Notes under the pieces: model-generated
What the model was told of the DNA's origin: nothing
The model's input: the letters and a program-made list of their open reading frames with translations, nothing else
Databases searched by the model: none
Assembly (NCBI RefSeq): GCF_007750855.1
Contig: NZ_CP036291.1
Coordinates: forward strand, 496,001-560,000
Length of the DNA stretch: 64,000 nucleotides
Direction of reading: 5' to 3'
From: Pirellulimonas nuda
Lineage (GTDB): Bacteria > Planctomycetota > Planctomycetia > Pirellulales > Lacipirellulaceae
Part shown: in pieces, positions 1-8,265 of the stretch
Layout of the letters: each line of letters opens with the position of its first letter
How positions within the stretch are numbered: position 1 is the first letter of the stretch
Position numbers and translations under genes: made by a program

Positions 1-887
1 ACGTCGGTCGCCAGCACCTGATAGACAATCACCAGCCCCACGATCAACCCGATCACCACGCCGAAGCCGAACACAAAGCCGATGGGCGTCTGCTTGGCTT
101 GGTAGCTTTGCTCGGCTTCGACCAGTTGCTGCTTGGTGAACGCCCGCACGTCTTTCTCCGGCCACAGCGCGTTCAGGCGGCGTGCTACTGCCTCGGGGTC
201 GGCGCCCGGGTCGCACCGCACCAGCACCACGGTCGGCGTGCCGGGGCGGCGGCGAGGGAAGAGCCTGAGGAAGGTCTCGTCGGAGGTGATCATCACGCCG
301 TCAACGTCGAACGTGGCGCCCTGCGAGAAGCTGCCGACAAGCGTGAGCTGCCGCCCCGAGACCTCGATCCGCACGGGGCTGCCCGCCTCGAGCCGGTCGC
401 GGATGGCGGCGGGGAAATCCCGCGTCTTGAGGTCGACCAACGCGTAGTCGGGCTGGCGGAGCGGGGCCACCTGGCGTTGCAACGCCGGGTCCAAGAACAC
501 CCGCTGGTCGGGGTCGACCCCCATCACGCGGAAGTTGGTGGTGTCGCTCGTGTCGGGGTCGGTCCAGAACATCGTGCCGAGGTACAGGGGCGTCGCGTCG
601 TGAACCCCGTCGACCGCCAGCGCCTGGTACATCCGCGAGCGCGGCACAGGGTTCGCCTCGCGCAACGAGCGAAAATCCGATGCGGCGATCACGATGTCCG
701 TATCCCAGGTGCGGTGGGTCATGACGCTCGTTGAGAACAGCGCGTTCATGAACCCAAGCTGCATGAAGATCAGCACGTTGGCGAACGTCACCCCGCCCAC
801 GGCCGCTACCAGGCGGGTGCGGTTGTGCAGCAACTGCTTCCAGCCGATCGGCAGCCGCCCGGTCAGTCGCATCAGCAGTGCGCTCAC
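1..887 (-). CDS. DevC-like ABC exporter permease (partial)
   Basis: Inner-membrane permease of a DevBCA/MacB-like exporter, cut by the window edge; about 295 residues are visible where the family has near 385. An N-terminal membrane segment around residues 18-40 is followed by a long periplasmic domain, and a second membrane segment rich in Gly, Ile and Val begins near residue 270, the FtsX-like layout. The start is GTG at 887, overlapping the TGA of the upstream adaptor gene by 4 bp (GTGA), so the two are translationally coupled. The ATPase (DevA) should lie next, outside the window. Substrate unknown; in cyanobacteria the homologues export heterocyst glycolipid. Confidence 0.8.
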   Translation of the reverse strand, partial: MSALLMRLTGRLPIGWKQLLHNRTRLVAAVGGVTFANVLIFMQLGFMNALFSTSVMTHRTWDTDIVIAASDFRSLREANPVPRSRMYQALAVDGVHDATPLYLGTMFWTDPDTSDTTNFRVMGVDPDQRVFLDPALQRQVAPLRQPDYALVDLKTRDFPAAIRDRLEAGSPVRIEVSGRQLTLVGSFSQGATFDVDGVMITSDETFLRLFPRRRPGTPTVVLVRCDPGADPEAVARRLNALWPEKDVRAFTKQQLVEAEQSYQAKQTPIGFVFGFGVVIGLIVGLVIVYQVLATD

Positions 888-2092
888 GGCAGGAACTCGG
901 CACGGACCTGAAGGTTCACCAGCCGTGCGGCCCGCTCGCTCGAGCCCTCGTCCAGCCGCACCCAGACCTCGACGACGCGGGCGTCGGTGTGGGCCGCCGG
1001 GTCGGCGTCGACGATCGTCTGCCCCTGCACCATCGCCTCGATGGACGCCACGCGGCCCGTCAGCGGCTCGGCCAGCGGCGCCGCGGTGATCTCTACTTCT
1101 TGCCCCACGCGTACGCGGGCCACATCGCTCTCGTACACCTCGGCGCGGGCCATCATCGCCTGGGTGGCGCCCATCTCTAGCAGCGGCGACTGGCCGGTCC
1201 GCTCGCCGGGGTGGAGGTGGATGTCCAGCACCACGCCGTCGATCGGCGAGCGGATGAACGCCTGCCGCCACTCGGCGCGGGCGCGCTCGAGCTGCGCCTC
1301 GGCGACCTCTAGGTCGAGCCGCGCCACCGTGACGTCGATCGCCTCCTCGGAGGCCCCGGTGCGGTACCGCCACAGCCGCGACTCGGCCTCGCGGACCGAG
1401 TCGACCGCCGAATCGTAGTCGAACTGCACCTGGTCGAGCTGCTCCTGCGAGGTGGCGTTGGTGGTGATAAGCTGCTTCTCGCGTTCCAGCACCATCTGCT
1501 TGGTCTTGGTCTGCGACTTGGCCGTGCGGAGCGCCGCCTCGAGTTCGGCCTGCGTCGCTTCGACAACCACGCGCGTCTGCTCGAGCCGCGCCGCGGTCTG
1601 CTTCGCCTGTCGCTCGGCGACTAGGCGTGCGGCGCGCAGCGTCGGCTCGCTGTCGAGCACCGCCAGCACGTCTTCTTTGGCGACGACGTCGTTCTCTTGG
1701 ACACGCAGCTCCTCGATCCGCGACTCGCCCGCTCCGCTGGGGGCGGCCACCGACACCACCTCTCCCTCGGGCTGCAGCCGCGCCAGGGCGACCACCCGCG
1801 CGGGGGCCGGCTCGGCGACCGGCGGGGGGGGCTCGGCGATGCCCAGCAACTCGGCGAGCGGGTCGCGCAGCGCCCACGCCGATCCACCCACCAGGGCGAT
1901 CGCCGCTACCGCCACCGCCGGGCCCCGCCACCCGCTTTTGCGGCGGCCGTTGGCGCCGGCCGGCAGCGACCGGTCTACCGCCTCGAGCGGCAGCCCGGCT
2001 TGCGGCTGGTGGTTGGGGGGAGCGTTCCCCTTGGCCAGGGGCGGGCGTCCCGCCTCGGCGGGGGGGGCTGCGGTTTCGCTGCGGGGGTCCAT
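884..2092 (-). CDS. HlyD/DevB-family membrane fusion protein
   Basis: Periplasmic adaptor of 402 residues that joins the DevC-like permease to an outer-membrane channel. After a Pro-rich cytoplasmic lead there is one membrane segment near residues 55-75, a biotinyl-lipoyl-like half (SGAGESRIEEL, ENDVVAKEDVLAVLDSEP), a long Gln/Glu-rich coiled-coil hairpin near residues 150-260, then the second lipoyl half (RSPIDGVVLDIHLHPGE) and a beta barrel. The ATG at 2092 is preferred because the frame extends upstream only to a TTG lying inside an operator and promoter, while GGAAG sits just ahead of this ATG. It overlaps the permease by 4 bp and is probably repressed by the divergent TetR protein. Confidence 0.85.
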   Translation of the reverse strand: MDPRSETAAPPAEAGRPPLAKGNAPPNHQPQAGLPLEAVDRSLPAGANGRRKSGWRGPAVAVAAIALVGGSAWALRDPLAELLGIAEPPPPVAEPAPARVVALARLQPEGEVVSVAAPSGAGESRIEELRVQENDVVAKEDVLAVLDSEPTLRAARLVAERQAKQTAARLEQTRVVVEATQAELEAALRTAKSQTKTKQMVLEREKQLITTNATSQEQLDQVQFDYDSAVDSVREAESRLWRYRTGASEEAIDVTVARLDLEVAEAQLERARAEWRQAFIRSPIDGVVLDIHLHPGERTGQSPLLEMGATQAMMARAEVYESDVARVRVGQEVEITAAPLAEPLTGRVASIEAMVQGQTIVDADPAAHTDARVVEVWVRLDEGSSERAARLVNLQVRAEFLP

Positions 2093-2116
2093 CGACGCTT
2101 CCGGCTGCGAGCAAAC

Positions 2117-2179
2117 TTGACTAATGACCAATGGGTCAGTACTGTTGGAATAATGACCGGCGGGTCATTAAAAGTCAAG
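2117..2179. promoter_or_regulatory. Divergent tetR/devB promoters with paired operators
   Basis: Two near-identical palindromes AATGACC-N4-GGTCA(T/G)T lie at 2123-2140 and 2152-2169. On the plus strand TTGACT (2117-2122) and TACTGT (2140-2145) are separated by 17 bases that are almost exactly operator 1. On the minus strand TTGACT (2179-2174) and CATTAT (2155-2150) are separated by 18 bases that contain most of operator 2. Repressor bound to either site would cover a promoter spacer, so autorepression and repression of the exporter are both expected. Palindromes and boxes are seen; the repressor assignment is inferred from position. Confidence 0.7.
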
Positions 2180-2202
2180 CGACCAAAGTTAGGGGGGGCG
2201 GC

Positions 2203-2832
2203 ATGTCCCGCGGAGAAACCAGCAAACCACGCACGCGGCGTAAGGACGCCCGGCCCGGCGAGATCGTCGAGGCCGCGATGCAGGAGTTCGCCGAGCAGGG
2301 CTTCGCAGGCGCCCGCATCGAGCGGATCGCCCGGCGGGCCGGCGTGGCCAAGGGGACGGTCTACCTCTACTTCAAGACCAAGGACGAGCTGTTCGAGGCA
2401 GCGGTGCGCGAGAACATCAGCCCGATGTTTGCCCGCCTGGGCGCGTTGGCCGAGGCCCACCCCGGCACGGCCGCCGAGCTGCTCACGCAGGTGATCCACA
2501 ACGCCTACGCCGAGCTGGTGGACAAGCCTCAGCGGCGGGTGATCCTCCGCGTGCTGATCGCCGAAGGGGCCCGGTTCCCCCGGCTCACGGCCTTCTACCA
2601 CCAAGAGATCATCACCGGCGCCGTGGGCCTGCTGGAAGCGATCGTCCGCCGGGGCGTAGCGACAGGTGAGTTTGACCAGACGCTGGCGCTGGCGACCCCG
2701 CAGGTCGTGATGGGCCCCGCGCTGATGGCAATCGTGTGGAAGCTGACGTTCGACGAGGTCGCCCCGCTCGACCTCAAGGCGTTCGCCGCGGCGCACTGCG
2801 ACCTGGTGCTCAACGGGCTGCGCAAACGCTAG
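2203..2832 (+). CDS. TetR/AcrR-family transcriptional repressor
   Basis: DNA-binding repressor of 209 residues. The N-terminal HTH is typical: EIVEAAMQEFAEQGFAGA, then RIERIARRAGVAKGTVYLYF around residues 36-57, followed by FKTKDELFEAAV. The all-helical C-terminal ligand domain fills the remainder. The ATG at 2203 follows a strong purine-rich stretch (AGGGGGGGCGG); an in-frame ATG at 2131 would start inside operator 1 and is rejected. The gene diverges from the DevB/DevC-like exporter and most likely controls both it and itself. The inducer cannot be read from sequence. Confidence 0.88.
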   Translation: MSRGETSKPRTRRKDARPGEIVEAAMQEFAEQGFAGARIERIARRAGVAKGTVYLYFKTKDELFEAAVRENISPMFARLGALAEAHPGTAAELLTQVIHNAYAELVDKPQRRVILRVLIAEGARFPRLTAFYHQEIITGAVGLLEAIVRRGVATGEFDQTLALATPQVVMGPALMAIVWKLTFDEVAPLDLKAFAAAHCDLVLNGLRKR

Positions 2833-2912
2833 CGGCTCGCCCGGCGGCAGGACGCCGGCCAATTCGGTATCCTGCTGGGCATCCGTCGCGACACCCCCTC
2901 CAGGAACCCCCC

Positions 2913-3971
2913 ATGGCCGACTCCCACGACCACTACCCAACCGACTACCGCCCCGCCGACGACCGTTACGAGCGGATGGTCTACCGCCGCTGCGGCGCTT
3001 CGGGGGTGATGCTGCCGGCGGTGTCGTTGGGGCTCTGGCAGAACTTCGGCCACGACACGCCCCACGCTACCAAGCGGGCGATCTGCCTCAAGGCGTTCGA
3101 CCTGGGGATCACGCACTTCGACCTAGCGAACAACTACGGCCCCCCCCCGGGCTCGGCCGAGCGGGCCTTCGGCGAGATCCTGCGCTCCGATTTCCGCGGC
3201 TACCGCGACGAGCTGGTCATCGCTTCCAAGGCCGGCTACCGCATGCACCCCGGCCCGTACGGCGAGTGGGGGAGCCGCAAGTACCTGATCGAGTCGTGCG
3301 ACGCCAGCCTGAAGCGGATGGGGCTCGACCACGTAGACATCTTCTATTCGCACCGCTTCGACCCCGATACGCCGCTCGAGGAAACGATGGGCGCGCTCGA
3401 CACGATCGTCCGCTCGGGCCGGGCGCTGTACGCGGGGGTCTCGTCGTACAACAGCCAGCGGACGCGCGAAGCGGTCGCAATCCTCAACCGGCTGGGGACG
3501 CCGTGCCTGATCCATCAGCCCAGCTACAGCATCCTCAACCGCTGGCTGGAGCCAGACGGCCTGAAGCAGACGCTCACCGAGCTGGGCGTGGGCGCCATCG
3601 CCTTCTCGGTGCTCGCCCAGGGGATGCTCACCACCAAGTACCTGGGGGGGATCCCCGAGGGGAGCCGCGCCAGCCAGGCGGGTTCGCTCAGCCCCAAGTT
3701 CTTGACGGACAAGGCGCTGGCGAGCATCAACAAGCTCAACGAGATCGCCCAGTCCCGCGGCCAGACGCTCGCCCAGATGGCCATCGCCTGGACGCTGCGT
3801 GACGCGGCGATCACTACCGCGCTCATCGGCGCCTCCAAGCCGAGCCAGGTAGAAGACTGCGCCGCCGCGGTCCAGAACCTCAGCTTCACGGCCGAAGAAC
3901 TGGCGCTCATCGACCGGCATGCGAACGATGAGGATATTAATATCTGGAAGCGGTCTTCGGAGACGGAGTAG
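2913..3971 (+). CDS. Aldo/keto reductase, YghZ-like
   Basis: NADPH-dependent oxidoreductase of 352 residues with a TIM barrel. It follows E. coli YghZ (L-glyceraldehyde 3-phosphate reductase) closely: YRRCGASGVMLPAVSLGLW near the N-terminus, DLANNYGPPPGSAE with the catalytic Asp and Tyr, ASKAGYRMHPGPYGEWGSRKY, then HRFDPDTPLEETM and the cofactor-binding GASKPSQVEDC near the C-terminus. The ATG at 2913 gives the expected N-terminus (MADSHDHYP); the open frame further upstream overlaps tetR and is not used. It stands alone. By family it detoxifies small aldehydes; the native substrate here is inferred. Confidence 0.88.
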   Translation: MADSHDHYPTDYRPADDRYERMVYRRCGASGVMLPAVSLGLWQNFGHDTPHATKRAICLKAFDLGITHFDLANNYGPPPGSAERAFGEILRSDFRGYRDELVIASKAGYRMHPGPYGEWGSRKYLIESCDASLKRMGLDHVDIFYSHRFDPDTPLEETMGALDTIVRSGRALYAGVSSYNSQRTREAVAILNRLGTPCLIHQPSYSILNRWLEPDGLKQTLTELGVGAIAFSVLAQGMLTTKYLGGIPEGSRASQAGSLSPKFLTDKALASINKLNEIAQSRGQTLAQMAIAWTLRDAAITTALIGASKPSQVEDCAAAVQNLSFTAEELALIDRHANDEDINIWKRSSETE

Positions 3972-4039
3972 CACGACGCGCGTCACCTGAGCGGCGGACT
4001 ATCCTCCGCCGCTCGGGCGCGGGTTCACGCCCCCTCCGT

Positions 4040-5986
4040 TCACCACGCGCTCAGCGGCTTGCCGCCCACTTCAGGCTTCGGGGCATCGACCGAGCCGGGC
4101 GTCAGCAGGACCCTCAGCGTTAGCCGGCCCGAGTCGGGGGCGATGGACTCGAACGCCACCATCCGTGTGTTGCGGTTGGGCGAGTCCCACGCGTTGCGGG
4201 GCTTCTCGGTGTCGATCAACCGCCACTGGGCGGCGCTAGGGCTCTGGATTTTCATCCGCAGGGTCGCTTCTTCTTGACGCAAGACCATCTCGTCGGCGCC
4301 GGGATCAGACTCCGGCCGGCCGGGGGTCACCATCCCCCAGCGTACGTGCGTCCCCGGCTTCAGCCCGGTCAGCTCGTCTTGGATCAGGACTTGGCCCCAG
4401 GGCAATAGCCGCACGCCGCGGCGGATCGACCGGGCCTGGTCGCCGTAGGTTTCGGTAAGGTCGACGATGGTCAACGCGTTCTGGGGATCGTCCGAGAACT
4501 TGACCACCTCCGACCTCCCCGCCGCGCGTTGCAACTGGTCGTCGATGACCAGCGTGTTGTGGCTGTGGTTCATCTGGCGGAAGATGGTCCACCGGTCGGA
4601 GTCTTGCGATCTGTCCCACAGGTTCATGCCGCGCGACTCGATGCCGTGGTAGTTCTCGGCGCCCAGGTCGAGCGCCCAACGCACCCCGTCTGCGTCGAGC
4701 ACGAACGACCCCGCGTCCATGTGCCCGTGGCTGGCGCTGGGCGAGCCCGCCTTGACCCCCACGAACGTCGCGGTGGCGTCGTCCCACCCGCTGCGGTGGA
4801 TGGTGACGGGGGTCTCGCCCTCGCTGCTCCAGCTCAGCGGCAACGCGTCAGCGGATGGCGTCTGGTCGTCCTCGATCCACAGCAGCGCCAGCGGCAGCAG
4901 CCGGTTGTCTCCTTTGCCTACCGAGCGTGCATTGATCTTCCCCAGCCACGCCCCGATCCGCTCGGGCTCGCCACGCAGCCAGGCGGGGTGATGATAACGC
5001 TGGGCGAACCAGAACAGCGACTCCTGCGGCCCGCGGCCCGAGCCGCCGTCGGCGTAGTTGAACGTCATGCCAGAGGGCCCCGTGACGGCAGCCAGGTAGC
5101 CGCCCGTTTCCGCGAACCCGGGCGCCTGAGAGAGGCCGAAATCGGTCCCCAGCGCGTCTTCCAAGAGCGCGACCAGCACCACGTTGAAGCCAGAACCGTA
5201 CGCCCAGTAGCCGGGGCCTTCCGGGTAGCTCCCCTTGGGGGCGAAGGCCTTCATCGAGTTGGGGACGTTGTTCACGGCGTTCTGGATGGTGCGTGCCGCC
5301 AGCTCCGGCTCGTCTTCCATCACCGCGAGCGCGCCGGCCGTCAGGCCCGCGTGGCAGACCTGCCCCCAGTTGTTCACAGCCTTGACCCAGCGGTTGTGTT
5401 GGGTGTCCCACGGCAGACGGACCCCCTTCTGGACGATCGCGGTGCGGACCGCGTCGCGTGCGTCGGGGGTGAGCTCGTCGTACAGCCAGTCGTAGCCTAT
5501 CGCCAACGCGAGCGTCATCTCGGCGACGTCGAGGAAGTGGCTCGGGTTCCAGTCGGAGAACGCGGCCGCGGCCAGCATCTCCCGCTCGCAACGCCGGGCG
5601 AACCGCTGGTCGTGCGTCAGGTGGTAGGCCATCGCCAGCGTCAGCACCCGCTCGAGGCAGCGCCGCGATTGGCTCAGCAGCCGACGCCCTTCCAGCTTCC
5701 GCTCGACCGGCGGGACCTCCTCGAGCAGCCGGGCGCTCTTCACCACCCCTGCTGCCAGCGCGTTCTGCAGCGGCGTGCGCTGAGCCGGGTCTGACAGGCG
5801 GCGCAGTGTGGCCGCGTTGGCGAGCAGGCGGGGATGAGCTTTGGGGGCGGAGTCGACGTAGCGCGCAACCACATCAAGCGGCACAGCGGGCGGGTAACTG
5901 AACGCGGCGTCTGGCGCCGCGCCGGCGGCGCTGAGCGCCCACGAGGCGCCGATCAGGACCGCGGCTAGGGGGGCGTGGAGCGTCAT
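4040..5986 (-). CDS. Heparinase II/III-like exported protein
   Basis: Predicted exported polysaccharide lyase-like protein of 648 residues. The ATG at 5986 starts a signal peptide (MTLHAPLAAVLIGASWALSA ending near AGAAPDA); a GTG at 6085 would place it inside a longer cytoplasmic lead. An alpha/alpha-toroid region (VKAVNNWGQVCHAG, DGGSGRGPQESLFWFAQRYHHP) is followed by a beta-sandwich heparinase II/III domain with SHGHMDAGSFVLDADG and MNHSHNTLVIDDQ. These His-rich motifs are typical of PL12/PL15/PL17/PL21-type enzymes. It may cut acidic polysaccharide in the periplasm; substrate and exact lyase family are not decided. Confidence 0.75.
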   Translation of the reverse strand: MTLHAPLAAVLIGASWALSAAGAAPDAAFSYPPAVPLDVVARYVDSAPKAHPRLLANAATLRRLSDPAQRTPLQNALAAGVVKSARLLEEVPPVERKLEGRRLLSQSRRCLERVLTLAMAYHLTHDQRFARRCEREMLAAAAFSDWNPSHFLDVAEMTLALAIGYDWLYDELTPDARDAVRTAIVQKGVRLPWDTQHNRWVKAVNNWGQVCHAGLTAGALAVMEDEPELAARTIQNAVNNVPNSMKAFAPKGSYPEGPGYWAYGSGFNVVLVALLEDALGTDFGLSQAPGFAETGGYLAAVTGPSGMTFNYADGGSGRGPQESLFWFAQRYHHPAWLRGEPERIGAWLGKINARSVGKGDNRLLPLALLWIEDDQTPSADALPLSWSSEGETPVTIHRSGWDDATATFVGVKAGSPSASHGHMDAGSFVLDADGVRWALDLGAENYHGIESRGMNLWDRSQDSDRWTIFRQMNHSHNTLVIDDQLQRAAGRSEVVKFSDDPQNALTIVDLTETYGDQARSIRRGVRLLPWGQVLIQDELTGLKPGTHVRWGMVTPGRPESDPGADEMVLRQEEATLRMKIQSPSAAQWRLIDTEKPRNAWDSPNRNTRMVAFESIAPDSGRLTLRVLLTPGSVDAPKPEVGGKPLSAW

Positions 5987-6165
5987 GAGTAGCAACTTCT
6001 TGAGGAGAGCGAACAAGCCGTCGCGGCGAGCGGCGACGGGGGCCGCCCCTGATCTTAGTTGGCGCCGCCGAGGCCCGTCTATCACCCCGCCGCGGCCGGC
6101 TCGCTGCTAGAATGCCGGCGTCTTCGCGCCGCGCTCAATCGACCTACACCCCAAGGCGGACCCCC

Positions 6166-6957
6166 ATGCAACCCATTGCCTCCCGACTCCTCTTCCTGGC
6201 CGCGGCGTTGCTGCTGTGCGTAGCCACACCGGCCGCCGACCCAAACGCCTTCGTCGATTTCAGCGTCGAGGGCCTCCCCGGCAGGCTGTACGTTCCACCC
6301 GAGGCGAGCGAGTCGCGGCGGCCGGTGATCGTTTTCCTGCACGGGCTAGGCGAGACGGGCGACGACAACCGCCGGCAGGTCAATCACAACATCGACAACC
6401 TGCTCAAATCGGCCAAGCAGCGGGGCGCCTTCCTTTACGCCCCGCAGGCGGTCACTCGCGGCTGGGGCGAGCGGGCCCGCACCGACCAGGTGGTCGCGCA
6501 GCTTGAGTCCTTGCTCGGCAAGCACAACGCCGATCCGTCGCGTGTCTACCTCACCGGCCTGTCGATGGGGGGCGGGGGCGCCTGGACCGTTGCGAGCCGC
6601 TACCCGCAGCGCTTCGCCGCGGCGGCGCCCATCTGCGGCGTTCCTCCCGCGGACGACTGGGACCCGGCCCTCCAGCTCAAGACCCCGACCTGGGCCTTTC
6701 ATGCCCGCGACGACGGCGCCGTCCCCGTCCGTTGCAGCCACGAGCGGATCAACGCCCTGTTGGCCGCGGCCGGCAAGCCGCCGGTCGAGTTCCCCAGCGA
6801 AGGGGGAGACGATTTCTCCTTCTCCGACGCTGCGCTCAACCTGCACTACACGGAGTATCCCACCGGCGGCCACGCCATCTGGGGCAAGGCGTACGCTACG
6901 CCCGAAGCGATCGAATGGCTGTTCTCGCAACAGCAAGCAACCCCGAAGGCGCAGTGA
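6166..6957 (+). CDS. Exported alpha/beta-hydrolase (esterase-like)
   Basis: Secreted carboxylesterase or feruloyl-esterase-like enzyme of 263 residues. The ATG at 6166 opens a signal peptide (ASRLLFLAAALLLCVATPAA). The triad can be read: the nucleophile Ser in GLSMGGGGA, an Asp in FHARDDGAVPV, and a His in GGHAIW near the C-terminus; the oxyanion strand is IVFLHGLGETG. Such proteins occur in planctomycete gene sets for plant or algal polysaccharide use, which fits the heparinase-like gene diverging just upstream. The ester substrate is unknown. Confidence 0.82.
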   Translation: MQPIASRLLFLAAALLLCVATPAADPNAFVDFSVEGLPGRLYVPPEASESRRPVIVFLHGLGETGDDNRRQVNHNIDNLLKSAKQRGAFLYAPQAVTRGWGERARTDQVVAQLESLLGKHNADPSRVYLTGLSMGGGGAWTVASRYPQRFAAAAPICGVPPADDWDPALQLKTPTWAFHARDDGAVPVRCSHERINALLAAAGKPPVEFPSEGGDDFSFSDAALNLHYTEYPTGGHAIWGKAYATPEAIEWLFSQQQATPKAQ

Positions 6958-6997
6958 CGACGCCCAACCCGCGCGGCGGACGATCGTCCGCCGCTTG

Positions 6998-8125
6998 TCA
7001 CTCCGTCCCTAGCGGGTCGCCCAGCAGTTCTTCCAGCGACTCGTCCCACGCCCCGCTGGAGGTCGCCCGCAGCAGCGCCTGGTTCACCGTCTCGCGTATC
7101 GGGCTGCTGGGGGGCAGCGCGAAGGCGTAGTCTTGCCGGGCAAACACCGTCGGGAGGACCGACATCGCGTCCGCGTCGCGTCCGTGCACCTCGTAGCGCA
7201 GCAGCGGGGCGTCGTACACCACCGCGTCGCACCTGCCCGCCTGCAGGGCGTCGAGCGCCCCGGCCAGCTCGGCGTGGGTCCGGAACGCCACACGGCGTAG
7301 CCGCAGGTAGGCGGCCGAGGTAGAGCCCTCGACCGTCGTTACACGCACCCGCGACAGGTCGGCGGGGCCGTTGATCCGCGAACGCAACTGGTTGACGGTC
7401 AGCGCGGAGGTGACCGCCGCGGTGAAGCTGGCGATGATGAACAGCCCGCTGAACATCCACATCATCCCCACCATCCGCCCGGCGGTGCTCTTGGGGACCT
7501 TGTCGCCGTAGCCGACCGTGGTGAGCGTGACCGCGCTCCACCACAGCCCCGACGCGACGCCGCGGAACACGCCCCCGCCGAACTGCTCGCGGTTGACGCG
7601 CCGCTCGAAGAAGTAGACCGCCACCGCGGTCGCCAGCATCGTGGCCAGCAGCCCCCCGACGATCTTGAGGAAGGTAGGCGACATCACCGAGCCGGCAAAG
7701 CTCCACAGCCCCGGCGAGCGCTGGCTGGGTCCGATCGCGATCCCCAGCCCCGAGTTGTAGTAGGGGTGCGAGAAGTCGACTCGCTGCTCACGCTCGAAGC
7801 TGACGGTCAGGGCCGCGGCGGCCAGGTCGACCTCCCCCGCCTCGACCGCGGCCAGCATCTCTTCGAGCGTCATCGCTTGCAGGTCGAGCGTCACCGGCTC
7901 GTCGCGGACCGTTTCTAGCTCCTTACGCACCGCCTCGACCAGGTCGATGCTGATGCCACGCCACGGTCCCGGCGGCTCGCGCATGGCGAACGGCGGCGCC
8001 TGCTTGGTGGCCACACGCAGCACGCCGGTGGGCAGCGGGTCGTCGGCGACCGCCACCGCCGGCCCGATCGCCAGCAGCAGGGCAAGGGCGCGCAGCTCGG
8101 TTCGATAGTTCCTCAGACGGTGCAT
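6998..8125 (-). CDS. Prokaryotic glutamate-receptor-like K+ channel (GluR0-type)
   Basis: 375 residues combining a split periplasmic binding domain with a pore. After a signal peptide (LALLLAIGPAVAVA) the first ligand lobe runs to about residue 130 (VLRVATKQAPPFAM; REQRVDFSHPYY with the Arg expected to hold a ligand carboxylate). TM1 lies near 153-172, then the pore loop GLWWSAVTLTTVGYGDKVP (near 193-211) with a canonical TVGYGD potassium filter, TM2 near 217-240, and the second lobe (CDAVVYDAPLL near 299-309, Asp in the ligand-amine position). This is the GluR0 architecture: ligand-gated, amino-acid-like ligand. A paralogue lies just upstream on the same strand. Confidence 0.85.
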   Translation of the reverse strand: MHRLRNYRTELRALALLLAIGPAVAVADDPLPTGVLRVATKQAPPFAMREPPGPWRGISIDLVEAVRKELETVRDEPVTLDLQAMTLEEMLAAVEAGEVDLAAAALTVSFEREQRVDFSHPYYNSGLGIAIGPSQRSPGLWSFAGSVMSPTFLKIVGGLLATMLATAVAVYFFERRVNREQFGGGVFRGVASGLWWSAVTLTTVGYGDKVPKSTAGRMVGMMWMFSGLFIIASFTAAVTSALTVNQLRSRINGPADLSRVRVTTVEGSTSAAYLRLRRVAFRTHAELAGALDALQAGRCDAVVYDAPLLRYEVHGRDADAMSVLPTVFARQDYAFALPPSSPIRETVNQALLRATSSGAWDESLEELLGDPLGTE

Positions 8126-8265
8126 CGGGCGCTCGCTGCGGGTGGAGTTGGCGTGCAGTCCAACCTAGGCCCCGAAGCGATCGGGGGAAACCGCAATCCG
8201 GCGGCTGGTTGGGGGCTAGTAGCACGGGGTCCGCCACTGCGACTTCGTGGGCCCCGCCCACGGCG

